Shown: positions 1-9,800 of the stretch, one piece after another
Numbering within the stretch: position 1 is the first letter of the stretch
Layout: every line of letters starts with the position of its first letter
Translations under genes and position numbers: made by a program
Notes under the pieces: model-generated
Databases searched by the model: none
Seen by the model: only the letters and a program-made list of their open reading frames with translations
Told to the model about the DNA's origin: nothing
NCBI RefSeq assembly: GCF_001593605.1
Contig: NZ_CP012836.1
Location: 62,001-126,000, forward strand
DNA from: Algoriphagus sanaruensis
GTDB taxonomy: Bacteria; Bacteroidota; Bacteroidia; Cytophagales; Cyclobacteriaceae
DNA: 64,000 bases
Direction: 5' to 3'

Positions 1-674
1 CAAGAATCTCAGGGAATACGACCAAAGCCAACGAGCCCAACCAGATCACGGTCAATGATCTCGAGGGTGTCCAAGCTGCCAAATCAGCATCCCCTGGTCG
101 ATTTGCAGAGCAAATCGGAATGAAGGAAAAGAAGTTTCGAAAATTGAATGATCTCCAAGAAGAGGAGTCGGTGGAGCCCGGAAAATATTATTACACAGAA
201 AAGAAAAAAACATCCGCAGAAGTCGCTACTCATATCGTTCAACCGGGAGAATCCCTATGGTCAATTTCACAGAAATATGGGATTCGATTAGCCACCTTGA
301 AGTCCAAAAATAGAATCCGAAAAGACTCGGAATTAAAACCAGGAATGGTACTTAATCTTCAAGAACCAAGAAAACGAGGAGAATCCATTCCTATAATTCA
401 GGTAGAAGATGCCAAACCAACTCAGCAAACCCGAATAGAGACTCAAGCTCCTCCTGTTCAAGAAACCTCTACTCCAAGTCAAAGGATTGAGAAAGAACAA
501 GAAGTAGAAAAGCCATCCTCAACTCCTAGATATCATACAGTAAGTCAGGGTGAAACCCTATTTTCAATTTCCAGAAAATACAGTGTTACCGTAGACCAAC
601 TTAAGTCTTGGAATAAGATTGGCAGCAACAATCTCATCTCAATCGGCCAAAAATTGATCATTTTAAATCCCTAG
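1..674 (+). CDS. LysM-repeat cell-wall protein, probably a glucosaminidase C-terminus (5' partial)
   Basis: The reading frame is open from the left edge (first complete codon at base 3), so this is the C-terminal part of a longer protein; the ATG at 120 is internal. About 224 residues are visible. They hold a linker with a KFRKLNDL motif, a LysM unit around HIVQPGESLWSISQKYGI, a proline/glutamine-rich spacer and a second LysM unit around YHTVSQGETLFSISRKYSV near the end. LysM units bind peptidoglycan. In Cytophagales this tail arrangement usually follows an N-terminal glucosaminidase domain, so a peptidoglycan hydrolase is likely, but the catalytic part is outside the window. Confidence 0.75.
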   Translation, partial: RISGNTTKANEPNQITVNDLEGVQAAKSASPGRFAEQIGMKEKKFRKLNDLQEEESVEPGKYYYTEKKKTSAEVATHIVQPGESLWSISQKYGIRLATLKSKNRIRKDSELKPGMVLNLQEPRKRGESIPIIQVEDAKPTQQTRIETQAPPVQETSTPSQRIEKEQEVEKPSSTPRYHTVSQGETLFSISRKYSVTVDQLKSWNKIGSNNLISIGQKLIILNP

Positions 675-694
675 TCTATCCAATTCTAAGCTCA

Positions 695-1687
695 ATGCAT
701 CGAATCATTCTTCTGATAGGGGTTTTCCTAATCGGTTTTTTTCAAAATTCACAAGCACAAGACTTAAAGATCATTCCGGATACGGTGTTGATCAATGGAG
801 ATACGCTGCTTATGCTTGGAGATTCCATTTTAATCAAGGAACCTAAGAAAGAAATCTTCTGGAAAACAGGGGGAAACTACAACCTCAACATTCAACAGGT
901 TACGTTGAGTAATTGGGCAGCTGGGGGTGCAAGTACCTTTGCCCTCAATACCGGGATTTCGCTTTTCGCCAATTATAAGAAAGAATCAAAAGTCTGGGAT
1001 ACTCAATTAAATGTCAATTTGGGTTTTAACCGACAAGGGGAACGGGATTTTAAGACCCGAAAAACCAATGACAACTTTGTATTTATCAGTAACTACGGGC
1101 GGCAATTGTCTGAGAAATTATACCTAACAACTCAAATTGACGCGAGAACACAACTACTCTCAGGCTATAAATACACTCGCCCGGCAGGAAGTGAAAGTGA
1201 AATCCGAACCAAAATTTCTGACCTGCTATCGCCGGGTTATATTCAATCCTCAACGGGTCTCAACTATCGAAAAACATACGAAAACAAAAGTAAGCTTTCG
1301 ATAATTGGCTCTCCATTTACTGGGCGATTTACAATTGTAATGGACGATTCTTTGAGTCGGGCAGGTGCTTTTGGGGTGATACCAGGAGAAAATGTGCGTG
1401 CCGAAGCCGGGGTATCTCTAGCTGCTGGAGTCACCGATTTTGTCTTGATGGAAAATGTCACTTGGAAGGCAGACCTCAATCTTTTCTCCAATTATGAACG
1501 CTTGGGAAATATGGTGGTTAACTTTAACTCTGCCATCCGAATGAAAGTAAACAAATACATTTCTACCAGAATTGAGACCATTTTGATTTACGACGAAAAA
1601 GTCTTGATCACCCAAAATGATGGTAGTCGAAAACAAGCCGTCCAACTCCAAAATCTAATCAATTTTGGGATTTCGCTTGACCTCTAA
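695..1687 (+). CDS. DUF3078 family secreted/outer-membrane protein
   Basis: This 330-residue protein begins with a signal peptide (hydrophobic stretch, then NSQAQ). It continues with a motif reading WKTGGNYNLNIQQVTLSNWA, which I recognise as the start of the Bacteroidota DUF3078 domain. The rest alternates short amphipathic beta strands (NLGFNRQGERDF, LYLTTQIDARTQ, ISTRIETILIYDEK), consistent with an outer-membrane beta barrel. It starts 20 bases after the LysM gene and may share its transcript. Its stop TAA interlocks with the stop TAG of the convergent dnaX tau frame (CTAA at 1684-1687). Function unknown. Confidence 0.75.
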   Translation: MHRIILLIGVFLIGFFQNSQAQDLKIIPDTVLINGDTLLMLGDSILIKEPKKEIFWKTGGNYNLNIQQVTLSNWAAGGASTFALNTGISLFANYKKESKVWDTQLNVNLGFNRQGERDFKTRKTNDNFVFISNYGRQLSEKLYLTTQIDARTQLLSGYKYTRPAGSESEIRTKISDLLSPGYIQSSTGLNYRKTYENKSKLSIIGSPFTGRFTIVMDDSLSRAGAFGVIPGENVRAEAGVSLAAGVTDFVLMENVTWKADLNLFSNYERLGNMVVNFNSAIRMKVNKYISTRIETILIYDEKVLITQNDGSRKQAVQLQNLINFGISLDL

Positions 1688-3407
1688 AAATCAACCTCCA
1701 GCCCAAATTTTCGCTGAAATTCAGCCAATGCTGGGTGTTTTTCCTTCAGGTAACGTAGCTTATCTGTATTGGTATAAAGCTTAGGCCGATCATCCGCCAC
1801 TTCCTCAGCCTGCTCCACCTGAATGGAAACTTGGGTAGCCCCACTCAATTGTCGAATCATACGCAGGAGCTCAGGTCTCATTTTCTCAGCAATTTCCTCT
1901 TGAACGTGCCCCACTACCTGAAGAACAATTTTTCCTTCTGGATAAACTTGGATTTTTTGATCCAAAATCGCCAACTCAAGATTCTTATTTTGCGATCTAA
2001 AATGCTCCTGAATTTGAAATAGATTCTGATCCAACATCTCTTGAGACAAGATTTTGATGACCTCAGGAGCTGAAGTTGAAACTTGTGATTGTTCTTCTTC
2101 TAGTTGGGGCGCTTTGACCTCCACTTGCTGCTCAATTCGCTTTTTAATCTCATTAGGGCGAGTAGGAATCGTAATCGTAGACCTGACGGGAGATTTCTTT
2201 GCCGTACTCTGATCAGCTAATTTGGGGGGAGTTGGAGCTGGGGTAGTTGGATTGGAATCCTCAATCAGGCTTTTTTTTTTGCCTCCTCGGCCAAGACGGC
2301 CAATCGAAACGCTTGAGGAAGTTTAGCCATTTTCATCAAAGCCAACTCAACATGAAGTCGCTGATTTTTGCTGGTCTTATAGTGGATATCGCACTGATTA
2401 GCCAGATTTAAGGCAGACAACAAGAAAGAAACGGAGGCTTTGGAGGTTTGCTCCAAATACCGATCTCTCGCCGATTCTGATACTTGTAATAGATCTACTG
2501 TTGCCTCATCCTTGACGACCAACAAGTCACGGAAATGCTCGCTGAGTCCAACGATAAAATTATGCCCATCGAATCCTTTTTTCAGAATTTCATCAAAAAG
2601 AAGTAGGGTGGATGAAATGTTTTCAGCCAATAAGGCATCTACCACTTTGAAGTAATAATCATAGTCCAATATATTCAGATTGGAAATCGTCTCCTGATAG
2701 GTGACTTTTTTTCCAGCTGAATAGGTGACGATCAAATCGAAAATTGAAAGTGCATCCCGAAGTGCCCCGTCTGCTTTGGTAGCAATCAATCGAAGCGCTT
2801 CTTCCTCGTAATCTACCTTTTCCTTCTCGGCGATGTACTTTAGGTGATCCGAGATGTGTTTGATTTGAATTCGATTAAAATCAAATATTTGGCAACGAGA
2901 AAGGATAGTAGGGATGATTTTATGCTTTTCGGTCGTAGCCAAAATAAAAATCGCATACTTAGGCGGTTCCTCCAGGGTCTTCAAAAACGCATTGAAGGCC
3001 GCTGTAGATAGCATGTGAACTTCGTCTATGATGTAGACTTTGTATTGACCTTTTTGCGGAGCATATCGAACTTGATCCACCAAATTACGGATATCATCTA
3101 CCGAGTTGTTGGAAGCTGCATCAAGTTCATAAACGTTGAAGGAAGAATTATTCTGAAAAGCCTGGCAAGAATCACAAGTACCACAAGCTTCAAAATCTTT
3201 GGTAACCTGCTCACAATTGACTGTCTTAGCCAAAATACGAGCACAGGTAGTCTTTCCAACTCCCCTTGGACCACAAAAAAGAAAGGCTTGGGCTAGGTGA
3301 TTATTTTTGATGGCATTTTGTAAAGTAGTGGTGATATGCTGCTGCCCCACCACACTTTTAAAATCTGCCGGTCTGTATTTCCTTGCCGAAACGACGAAAT
3401 TTTCCAT
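1684..3407 (-). CDS. dnaX: DNA polymerase III subunit tau (dnaX, long product through an A10 slippage site)
   Basis: The clamp-loader ATPase is read from 3407 and moves to the -1 frame at the run of ten A (2271-2280). From there the frame is open through a proline/threonine-rich linker into a 146-residue C-terminal block ending RKFGLEVDF, giving about 574 residues. That block resembles the tau-specific tail of Bacteroidota DnaX. There is no stop between the A-run and the tail in this frame, so the two frames look like one gene rather than two. The shift is equivalent to adding one A to the mRNA or to a -1 ribosomal slip. A sequencing error in the homopolymer would give the same picture. Confidence 0.8.
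2265..3407 (-). CDS. dnaX: DNA polymerase III subunit gamma (dnaX, short zero-frame product)
   Basis: The zero frame gives 380 residues of clamp-loader AAA+ ATPase. Visible features are Walker A GPRGVGKT (46-53), a zinc-binding cysteine set (C65, C75, C78, C81), Walker B/sensor IIDEVH (126-131) and SRC in the sensor-1 region. It ends EEAKKKA and stop, one alanine codon beyond the A-run. This mirrors the gamma product of E. coli and Thermus, where slippage on an A-run separates gamma from tau. The clamp loader opens and loads the beta clamp at the replication fork. The ATG at 3407 is followed by a typical NFVVSARKYRP start. Confidence 0.9.
   Translation of the reverse strand: MENFVVSARKYRPADFKSVVGQQHITTTLQNAIKNNHLAQAFLFCGPRGVGKTTCARILAKTVNCEQVTKDFEACGTCDSCQAFQNNSSFNVYELDAASNNSVDDIRNLVDQVRYAPQKGQYKVYIIDEVHMLSTAAFNAFLKTLEEPPKYAIFILATTEKHKIIPTILSRCQIFDFNRIQIKHISDHLKYIAEKEKVDYEEEALRLIATKADGALRDALSIFDLIVTYSAGKKVTYQETISNLNILDYDYYFKVVDALLAENISSTLLLFDEILKKGFDGHNFIVGLSEHFRDLLVVKDEATVDLLQVSESARDRYLEQTSKASVSFLLSALNLANQCDIHYKTSKNQRLHVELALMKMAKLPQAFRLAVLAEEAKKKA
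2271..2287 (-). promoter_or_regulatory. dnaX frameshift/transcriptional slippage site
   Basis: On the minus strand the sequence is AGGAGGC, ten A, then GCCTGA. The zero frame reads GCA AAA AAA AAA GCC TGA and stops; the -1 frame continues for about 195 codons. An AGGAGG sits immediately upstream and could act as an internal Shine-Dalgarno stimulator. AGGC/GCCT flank the A-run as a 4-bp stem. Ten A favour polymerase slippage, as known for Thermus dnaX, but ribosomal slipping is also possible. Confidence 0.75.
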
Positions 3408-3655
3408 CGCTGCAAGATATAAAAAAGTGGATATTCAGGAAGGATGAAATTGGGGATTGAGTAAAGATTTTGGCTAAAAGACTGATTATTAAAGTCGGAA
3501 AGTTACGAGGCCGGGGGGGAAGGAAGATGGGAAGCATAGGAGGGATAGGAAAAAGCCTATAAGAAAGTGATGGGAAACTTTGATAGAAAAGCCTCCACGC
3601 TAGTCTACCTGTCGTAAATCAAAATTCTGAAATCGAAAATGAACGAATTTTCCCA

Positions 3656-3663
3656 TACTTTTG
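3656..3663 (+). promoter_or_regulatory. candidate -7 element for the tmRNA gene
   Basis: TACTTTTG matches the Bacteroidota -7 consensus TAnnTTTG and ends 15 bases before the mature tmRNA 5' end, leaving room for a short leader removed by RNase P. No convincing -33 TTTG was seen at the usual distance. Confidence 0.45.
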
Positions 3664-3678
3664 TCTTCCCAGCATAAT

Positions 3679-4077
3679 GGGGCTGACCGGTTTTGACAGT
3701 AGGTGTAGGGATCGGGCTCGCATGCAGGCTGGAGTATGTACGGCCTTGAAAGATTCATACGAACGATAAATGGCGAAACTTCTTACGCCATGGCTGCCTA
3801 ATCTCTCCTCACTAGGACAGATCGCTTAAAGGGTTGAGTTGCGAGAGTGATTCCCCGGCCACATCTCCCCACCCTCCGTCTGATCGGGGTGGATCCGAGG
3901 TGTCGACTTGATCAGACTGCTGCTTGTGATGCGATTAAGCAAGCTTAAGACCAATCGATAAGCCAAATTCAGGTGTGTCACCCAGCATAATTTGGTCGAA
4001 AATCCAATCGGTGACTAAGCATGTAGACGGTACGGTGTCTCCTTATCTGGACGTGGGTTCGAATCCCACCAGCTCCA
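3679..4077 (+). ncRNA. ssrA: transfer-messenger RNA (tmRNA)
   Basis: The 5' end GGGGCTGA and the 3' end AGCTCCA form the acceptor stem (GGGGCT with AGCTCC). The 3' end has a tRNA-like T arm, GTGGGTTCGAATCCCAC. CCA is not encoded. The mRNA-like part at 3772-3801 reads GGC GAA ACT TCT TAC GCC ATG GCT GCC TAA, a tag G-E-T-S-Y-A-M-A-A, which resembles the G-E-x-N-Y-A-L-A-A tags of other Bacteroidota. tmRNA rescues stalled ribosomes and marks the unfinished protein for proteolysis. The resume codon is inferred from tag similarity. A pseudoknot-rich middle (3800-4000) fits the family. Confidence 0.95.
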
Positions 4078-4080
4078 CAA

Positions 4081-4114
4081 AAAAGCCTTCCCTGAGTCAG
4101 AGAAGGCTTTTTTT
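4081..4114 (+). terminator. Rho-independent terminator after tmRNA (bidirectional)
   Basis: AAAAGCCTTC and GAAGGCTTTT form a 10-bp stem with an 11-base loop followed by T residues. The A-run on the left gives a T-run on the minus strand, so it can also end the leftward ABC operon. Confidence 0.85.
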
Positions 4115-4133
4115 ATTCCATTTCAGTGAAAAA

Positions 4134-4829
4134 TTATCCTGTAAAATACGCTTCCAATTCTGATAGCATTTCTGATTTATCTCGAAGGTCTCGAATTACT
4201 TTTCCTTTTTCGACCAAGACAATACGATCACAAATTTCAGTCACATGGTTCAAATCATGACTGGAAATCAAGAACGTGACCTTGGATTCCTCCGTAAGCT
4301 TTTGAACCAGTTTCTTTAATCTGATTTGCGAACTCGGATCTAAATTTTCAAAGGGCTCATCCAACAATACAAACTCCGGATTACCCATCAGAGCAGCAGC
4401 AATTCCCACCTTCTTTAAATTTCCCTTGGAAAGGTCTCGGATGTATTTCTTTTTACCAATTACTTCCTCATTAAAGAGCTCGGTGAATTTTTCCAAGTGA
4501 TGGCTCAAATCATCGGGAGACATCCCATAAATTTTCCGTAAAGTCTCGAAATATTCATCTGGAGTCAAATACGCCAAGAGCATATGTTCATCCAGATAGG
4601 CCCCTACTTTAGATTTCCAATCTTCTGATCGCGTGACGTCCTCGCCATTGATTTTTACAGTTCCTGTAGTGGCACGAACTAAATCCAAGATAATTCGAAA
4701 GAGCGTCGTCTTTCCTGCCCCATTATTCCCCACCAGTCCGAAACATTCGCCTTTGGCGATTTCCAAGGAAGGCACATCCAAGACAACAGCGTCTTTGTAT
4801 TGTTTTTTGAGTTGAGATATCTGTATCAT
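4134..4829 (-). CDS. ABC transporter ATP-binding protein
   Basis: This 231-residue ATPase has Walker A GLVGNNGAGKTT, a signature-like LSKGNLKKV, Walker B FVLLDEP and the H-loop ISSHDLNH. It is about the usual length for a single nucleotide-binding domain. It overlaps the upstream permease by ATGA (4826-4829), so the two are translationally coupled and should form one exporter. Members partnered with DUF5687 permeases have no firmly known substrate; bacteriocin- or lipid-type export is a guess. Confidence 0.88.
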   Translation of the reverse strand: MIQISQLKKQYKDAVVLDVPSLEIAKGECFGLVGNNGAGKTTLFRIILDLVRATTGTVKINGEDVTRSEDWKSKVGAYLDEHMLLAYLTPDEYFETLRKIYGMSPDDLSHHLEKFTELFNEEVIGKKKYIRDLSKGNLKKVGIAAALMGNPEFVLLDEPFENLDPSSQIRLKKLVQKLTEESKVTFLISSHDLNHVTEICDRIVLVEKGKVIRDLRDKSEMLSELEAYFTG

Positions 4830-6319
4830 AGTTCTTGACGGAATGAAGATGAAATTTCGTAGCGGTTAGAGAGTACTCGATTGATATTGATCTGGGAAAG
4901 AGGACGAAAAGCCAGCAAGCCAATGAGACCGGCAGCACCTAAAGCAATTAACCCGGCAGTATCACTGATCAATAAAGAAAATGGGAGGTAAACCAAATAG
5001 GGAGCAACTAATAGCGGAATGATAATCAGAAACTGAGCCGCTCCTACTCCTTCGTAATTAAACATGGCTCCTTTGTTAAGGTCCATGGGCTTTGGCTTCC
5101 ACAGCGCCAAATAAATAATCACATGAATCATGATTCCCACATTAAAGAAAAACGTGGCCAAATGAATCATCAAAATATGAACTCCGAAATACACATAAGG
5201 AACCGAGGCTAGAAAACACACCATCGATACTCCCATAAACAACAGGTATTTCCCACGAACCAAAGATTCGACACCACCCTTTCGGGAAATGAAAAAATCA
5301 AAGTTTCCTGAATTCCAACTTAAGAATTGCTGCCCGTATTGAATGGTAAAAATTCCGGTGATAAAGATCCCAACGAAGATAAAAATGGCACTCAAGCCTG
5401 TCTCACTTTGATAAATAGGATTGGTATAGAAAACCAAGCCATACAGTAAAAAGAAGGCAGAAAGCATCAGATAAGTACGACTCTTTTTGTGTCTGATGAT
5501 CAGTTTCCATTCGAGATTGGCCAGCTCTCCCGCGAGACCAAATCGGGATAGAAATCCAAAGCTTTGATTGACAAACCGAACATCTTCCTCCTCCGAAAGG
5601 TCTTCCAGATAGGCGTTAGCTTTGTAATAGGAATTCGCTAAAAGGTACCCTCCTACGGCAGCAATTAGTACGATTCCAAAAGGCAACACACTTTTTAGCG
5701 CCATATTGAAAAATGGTGCAGCAAATTCTCCCAAATTAAACCAGCCTAGGTAGTTGCTTCCACCACCCAAAATCAAAAGTCCTCCGACCACCAAGAGACC
5801 ATAAAAACTATCCTCAAATCGTTGCTTGAACCAAAGCATCAGCCAGTGAAGACTCCAACTGAAAAGCAAAATCGTTCCTACCCAAGTAATTGCCCCAATG
5901 CTACCGTATTGTTCTCCAACCACTTGAACCCCAAATGGAAGAAAGAGCAATAAGGCAATCAGATTCATCGGGGACAGAAAAGATCGTAGTAAAAGAACAT
6001 GAATGATCTTGGCTTTGCCGATAGGCAGATGGAGCAAACTCTCCAAATCTGCCACAGGTAGTTTTTGAATAAAATACCGATAGACAAATTCAAAAAGGAA
6101 AAAGTAAATAATTGCTGAGTTGAGGTAGGTAATGGCATCCTTACCTTCTGCCAATTCTTCGATGATTCTTCCCAAAAACAGCCCCGCAAGAAAGACATAC
6201 GTCAAGAGAAGCAAGGCAATGAAAACCAGAAAGATGGCTACCAGCAAACTTTTTGCAAAGCTAGTGGAGCGAATACTTTTGAGAAACTGAAGCCGAATGA
6301 GCGTAAAAAACATAGTCAT
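4826..6319 (-). CDS. DUF5687 family ABC transporter permease
   Basis: This 497-residue integral membrane protein has about ten to twelve hydrophobic segments, beginning near residues 25-50 (LLVAIFLVFIALLLLTYVF). The N-terminal MFFTLIRLQFLKSIRS and the long central loop carrying LEWKLIIRHKKSRTYL are typical of the DUF5687 family found in Bacteroidota. It is the first gene of a two-gene leftward operon with the ATPase at 4134. An alternative start two codons in (MFFTL) is equally possible. Substrate unknown. Confidence 0.8.
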   Translation of the reverse strand: MTMFFTLIRLQFLKSIRSTSFAKSLLVAIFLVFIALLLLTYVFLAGLFLGRIIEELAEGKDAITYLNSAIIYFFLFEFVYRYFIQKLPVADLESLLHLPIGKAKIIHVLLLRSFLSPMNLIALLLFLPFGVQVVGEQYGSIGAITWVGTILLFSWSLHWLMLWFKQRFEDSFYGLLVVGGLLILGGGSNYLGWFNLGEFAAPFFNMALKSVLPFGIVLIAAVGGYLLANSYYKANAYLEDLSEEEDVRFVNQSFGFLSRFGLAGELANLEWKLIIRHKKSRTYLMLSAFFLLYGLVFYTNPIYQSETGLSAIFIFVGIFITGIFTIQYGQQFLSWNSGNFDFFISRKGGVESLVRGKYLLFMGVSMVCFLASVPYVYFGVHILMIHLATFFFNVGIMIHVIIYLALWKPKPMDLNKGAMFNYEGVGAAQFLIIIPLLVAPYLVYLPFSLLISDTAGLIALGAAGLIGLLAFRPLSQININRVLSNRYEISSSFRQEL

Positions 6320-6476
6320 GATTTTGGTGTGCTACCGCAAAATACGGGAAAGCAACCAAATCATAATTTTTTGAAAATCCACATTTCTTCAGGCCGAGTG
6401 AAGAATATGATACAGGAAAAAGAATTTGTGATTTTTGAGCGCAGCGACAAATAACTTGGGTAAGCCACTTTAGCCT

Positions 6477-6866
6477 TTATAAATTGAAAATCTCAATGAT
6501 TTTTTCAAAACCAACCGGTTTCTTTAAATATCCTTTGACCAATGAATATTCCTTTGACTTGGACTCGTCTACTTTATCAATCGAACTCGTGATGATATAA
6601 ACTACTCCATTCCAATCTTGAGTATGCTTTGAAAATTCATCCAGAAAGTCCCAAGCATCCCAAATCGGCATATTGATATCCAAAAGAATAAAGTCCGGAA
6701 AATCTCCATGGCTCGCCTTCCGATCCATTAGTCCTTCAAAAGCTTGCTTTCCATTTCTGAAAGTCAAAATCTCTTTAAAAAGAGTGGTAAACTCAATCAT
6801 TTTTTGAGTGAGCATCAAATAGTTGGGATCGTCCTCGATGATACAAATGGTCTTGTTACGATTCAT
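6477..6866 (-). CDS. single-domain response regulator
   Basis: From the internal ATG at 6866 (MNRNKTICIIEDD) the protein is 129 residues and contains only a CheY-type receiver. It has the acidic pair E11/D12, the phospho-acceptor D63 in LLDINMP, T94/S95 in the switch position and K116 in LKKP. An in-frame start at 6902 would add twelve residues not usual for receivers and is less likely. It overlaps the end of the histidine kinase by 11 bases, so it is probably the cognate partner. With no output domain it must act by protein contact or phosphotransfer. Confidence 0.88.
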   Translation of the reverse strand: MNRNKTICIIEDDPNYLMLTQKMIEFTTLFKEILTFRNGKQAFEGLMDRKASHGDFPDFILLDINMPIWDAWDFLDEFSKHTQDWNGVVYIITSSIDKVDESKSKEYSLVKGYLKKPVGFEKIIEIFNL

Positions 6867-9800
6867 TGGTTTTGAGATAAACTTTAAATGTCGAGCCGAC
6901 ACCTTCTTTACTTTCTACTTCTATTTTCCCTCCAAGTGCTTCCACTTGGTTTTTGGTGATAAACAATCCAATCCCACGGGAGTCAGGATGATCGTGGAAG
7001 GTCTTATACATTCCAAACATTTTCCTTCCTTGACGCTTCAAATCAATTCCAAGTCCATTATCGGCAACGGATAGAATCGTCCACTCAGGCGAAATATCGA
7101 AAGAAATCTTGACGAATCTTTCCTTTTTAGGATCCGAATATTTGATGGCATTGGTCAGCAAGTTTAATACAATACTTTCCAAATAGGTTAAATTCCCTTG
7201 AACCCAAATTTTAGGCTGATTTGCGTCAATTCTAATCTGGACTTGGGATGTTCTAGCTAATGCGGAAACATTTAGAATGGAAGAATTTACGATTTCCACC
7301 AAATTGAGCTTATCCAAATCCGCAGATTCATTGGTCTGAATATCGGCAACCTCAGATAGATTTTGGATAGATTCCATCAAGTTGTCAATCACATTCTTAA
7401 AGTTCTGGAAAAACGGATTGGTAGCAAATTGCTTGTCTTCCACTTCCAAGAATGAAATCATTCCACTCAAGTTGGCCGCATGGGACCGTAGATTATGGGA
7501 AACGATATGAGCAAAGTTCTTCAGACGGTCGTTTTGGTTTTGAGTTAGGCTTAAAAGTTGCCGCTGATCATTCTCAAGTTTTTTCTGCTCGGTGATATCC
7601 AAGTGGATTCCAATAGAGCCTACTAGTTCGCCTGCATCATTGTAATTAGGTCCTCCACTGATCAGCCACCAACGTCTATTCCCTGCCTTATCAAGTACTT
7701 CTACCTCATAAACATCTGATTGACCTACCTTTCTGAGAATATTTTTTTGGAGAACGACCTTTTTCCCATTCTCATCAGACAGAAACAAATCAACCCCCTT
7801 ATTTCCTCTTAATTCCTCTACGGAGTAGCCGGACATTTGGCAGAAACTCGCATTTGCATTCAAAATGACATCTTCTGAATCCACTTCTAAAAACCCGAGA
7901 TTCATATTCGCAATGATATTTCGGTATTTCTCTTCTTGAATTTGCAATTGCTTTTGGACCCGCTGCTTTTGCTTCACATTGACAATCATCTGTCCAAACA
8001 AGGTCAAAAGCTTAATTTCCTCATCCGCATATTTTCGTTTACCACGAACACTATCAAACCCTACGAAACCTTGAAGTACTTGACCCTCAAAAATCGGAAT
8101 GGTTATCAAACTCTGAATCCCTTGTGGTTCTAGGATCGATCTTAAATTAGAATCCCCTTCTGCCGCAATCGGCAAGTTGTTGACATCTTCAACTAGGAAA
8201 GGGAGTTTTTTTTGATGTTGCTCCACCCAATCCGGGAAAATTTCGATTGGAAGCTGTTGGAGGTTATCCAACTCTGGTTCAATTCCTGTGGCACACCACT
8301 CGTAGGTATTCGAAGTGGTTCCCTCTTTAAAGTCATAATCGAAAATGTAGGCTCGATCTGCATCCACAAATCTTCCCATCTTTTCCAAAGAACTGGAAAT
8401 AACAGACTCAATCTCATCAATGTTGATATTGATATACGTTGAAGAAATATCAATTAGAATATTCTGGAGAGCGACCTGCTGTTGGATCAAGGTCTCATTT
8501 TCCTTCAGCTCGGTGATATCAACCTCCACGGCCATGTAACCAACAATTTCACCAGAGTCCTCCCGCATAGGGACAATATTCAACTGAAGCCAGTATTCAT
8601 TGCCGTCCTTTCCTCGATTCAAAATTTCAGCAGTGACATCCTTACCTTTAAGAACTCTTTCTTTGATTAGAGACGCTATCTTACGATCAGTTTTTTCAAA
8701 TTGAAACATCCTTGGAGTTCGGCCTTGTATCTCCTCCAAAGAATATCCAGACATACGCAAGAAGCCTTCATTAGCCCAGGTGATTTTTAGCTCAGGATCT
8801 GTGATCACCACCCCATTGGAGGTTCTTTTCGCTACAAGGGAAAGCTTTTCAATTTCTTTTTCAATGGCTTTTCGATCTGAGATATCCTGAATCGTTCCTC
8901 GGATGACCCGAATTTCTCCATCTGGAGATACTACTGGAGCTCCGGTTATACTGATCCATTTTTCTTCCCGAGTCACATAATGCTGAATTTTCATATCCTT
9001 ATTAAAGGACTTCTTGAAAATTCGACATTTATAAAAAGCATCGATTAGCTCGTTATTATTTTGCTCGTTGAGGAGCAGTTTCCAGGAATTGATCTTTCGG
9101 TCAAAATTGGATGGAATTCCAAAAATTTCATCAATGATGGCCGAGTTGTACCATTCTCCAGAACTTAGATTGACCTCGTAATTCCCCAAATTGGCAACTC
9201 GCTGCGCTTCAATCAAACGATCCTTAGTTTGTTCCAAGGCATCCGTTCGAATTAAAATCTGTTCCTCCAATTGAAGGTTGAATTTTTCGTTTTGGATTTT
9301 GGCTGTCTTGAGATATTCCTTCAAGAGGATGAGGGAAGTATTCAAATCTGAGATCTCGTTGACATTGGAAATTTTGTCAATTTCAATCTCATAATCCCCG
9401 GTTTGAAGCCGGTTGGAAACTTCTGTCAAATAAGAAATGGGTGATGCAATCCGCTCTGCAATCCCATAAAAAAGTCCCAAAGACATAATCATCAAAATCC
9501 CCAAAAACACATAGATGGGATAGTTGATTTGAAAAATCGATTTTTCAATGACTTCGTTAGATACTGCCAGGATCACATACCCCTGAAGAACCTCAGAGTT
9601 TAGAGCTTGCTTTTTAATCAGGTATTTGTTCAAATCAGGATCCAAAATCTGAAGTTGATCATAGCTTTCAGGCTTACTGGCAAAAACGGCTTCTTGACCT
9701 GAAGAATCAATCTCGATGATCGCAACAAATTCGATTTCAGAATTGTCATCCGATAAACTAACAACCTCTGCTAAGCCTTCAAAATCATTGTTTCTCAGCG

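Noticed and set aside
2101..2270. A separate gene starting at the GTG at 2124
   Set aside because: The frame is open upstream to the A10 run and the protein matches the tau tail, so it is part of dnaX.
3408..3655. A hidden gene between dnaX and tmRNA
   Set aside because: No ORF with coding character or conserved RNA motif; only a G-rich stretch (GGCCGGGGGGGAAGG) was seen.
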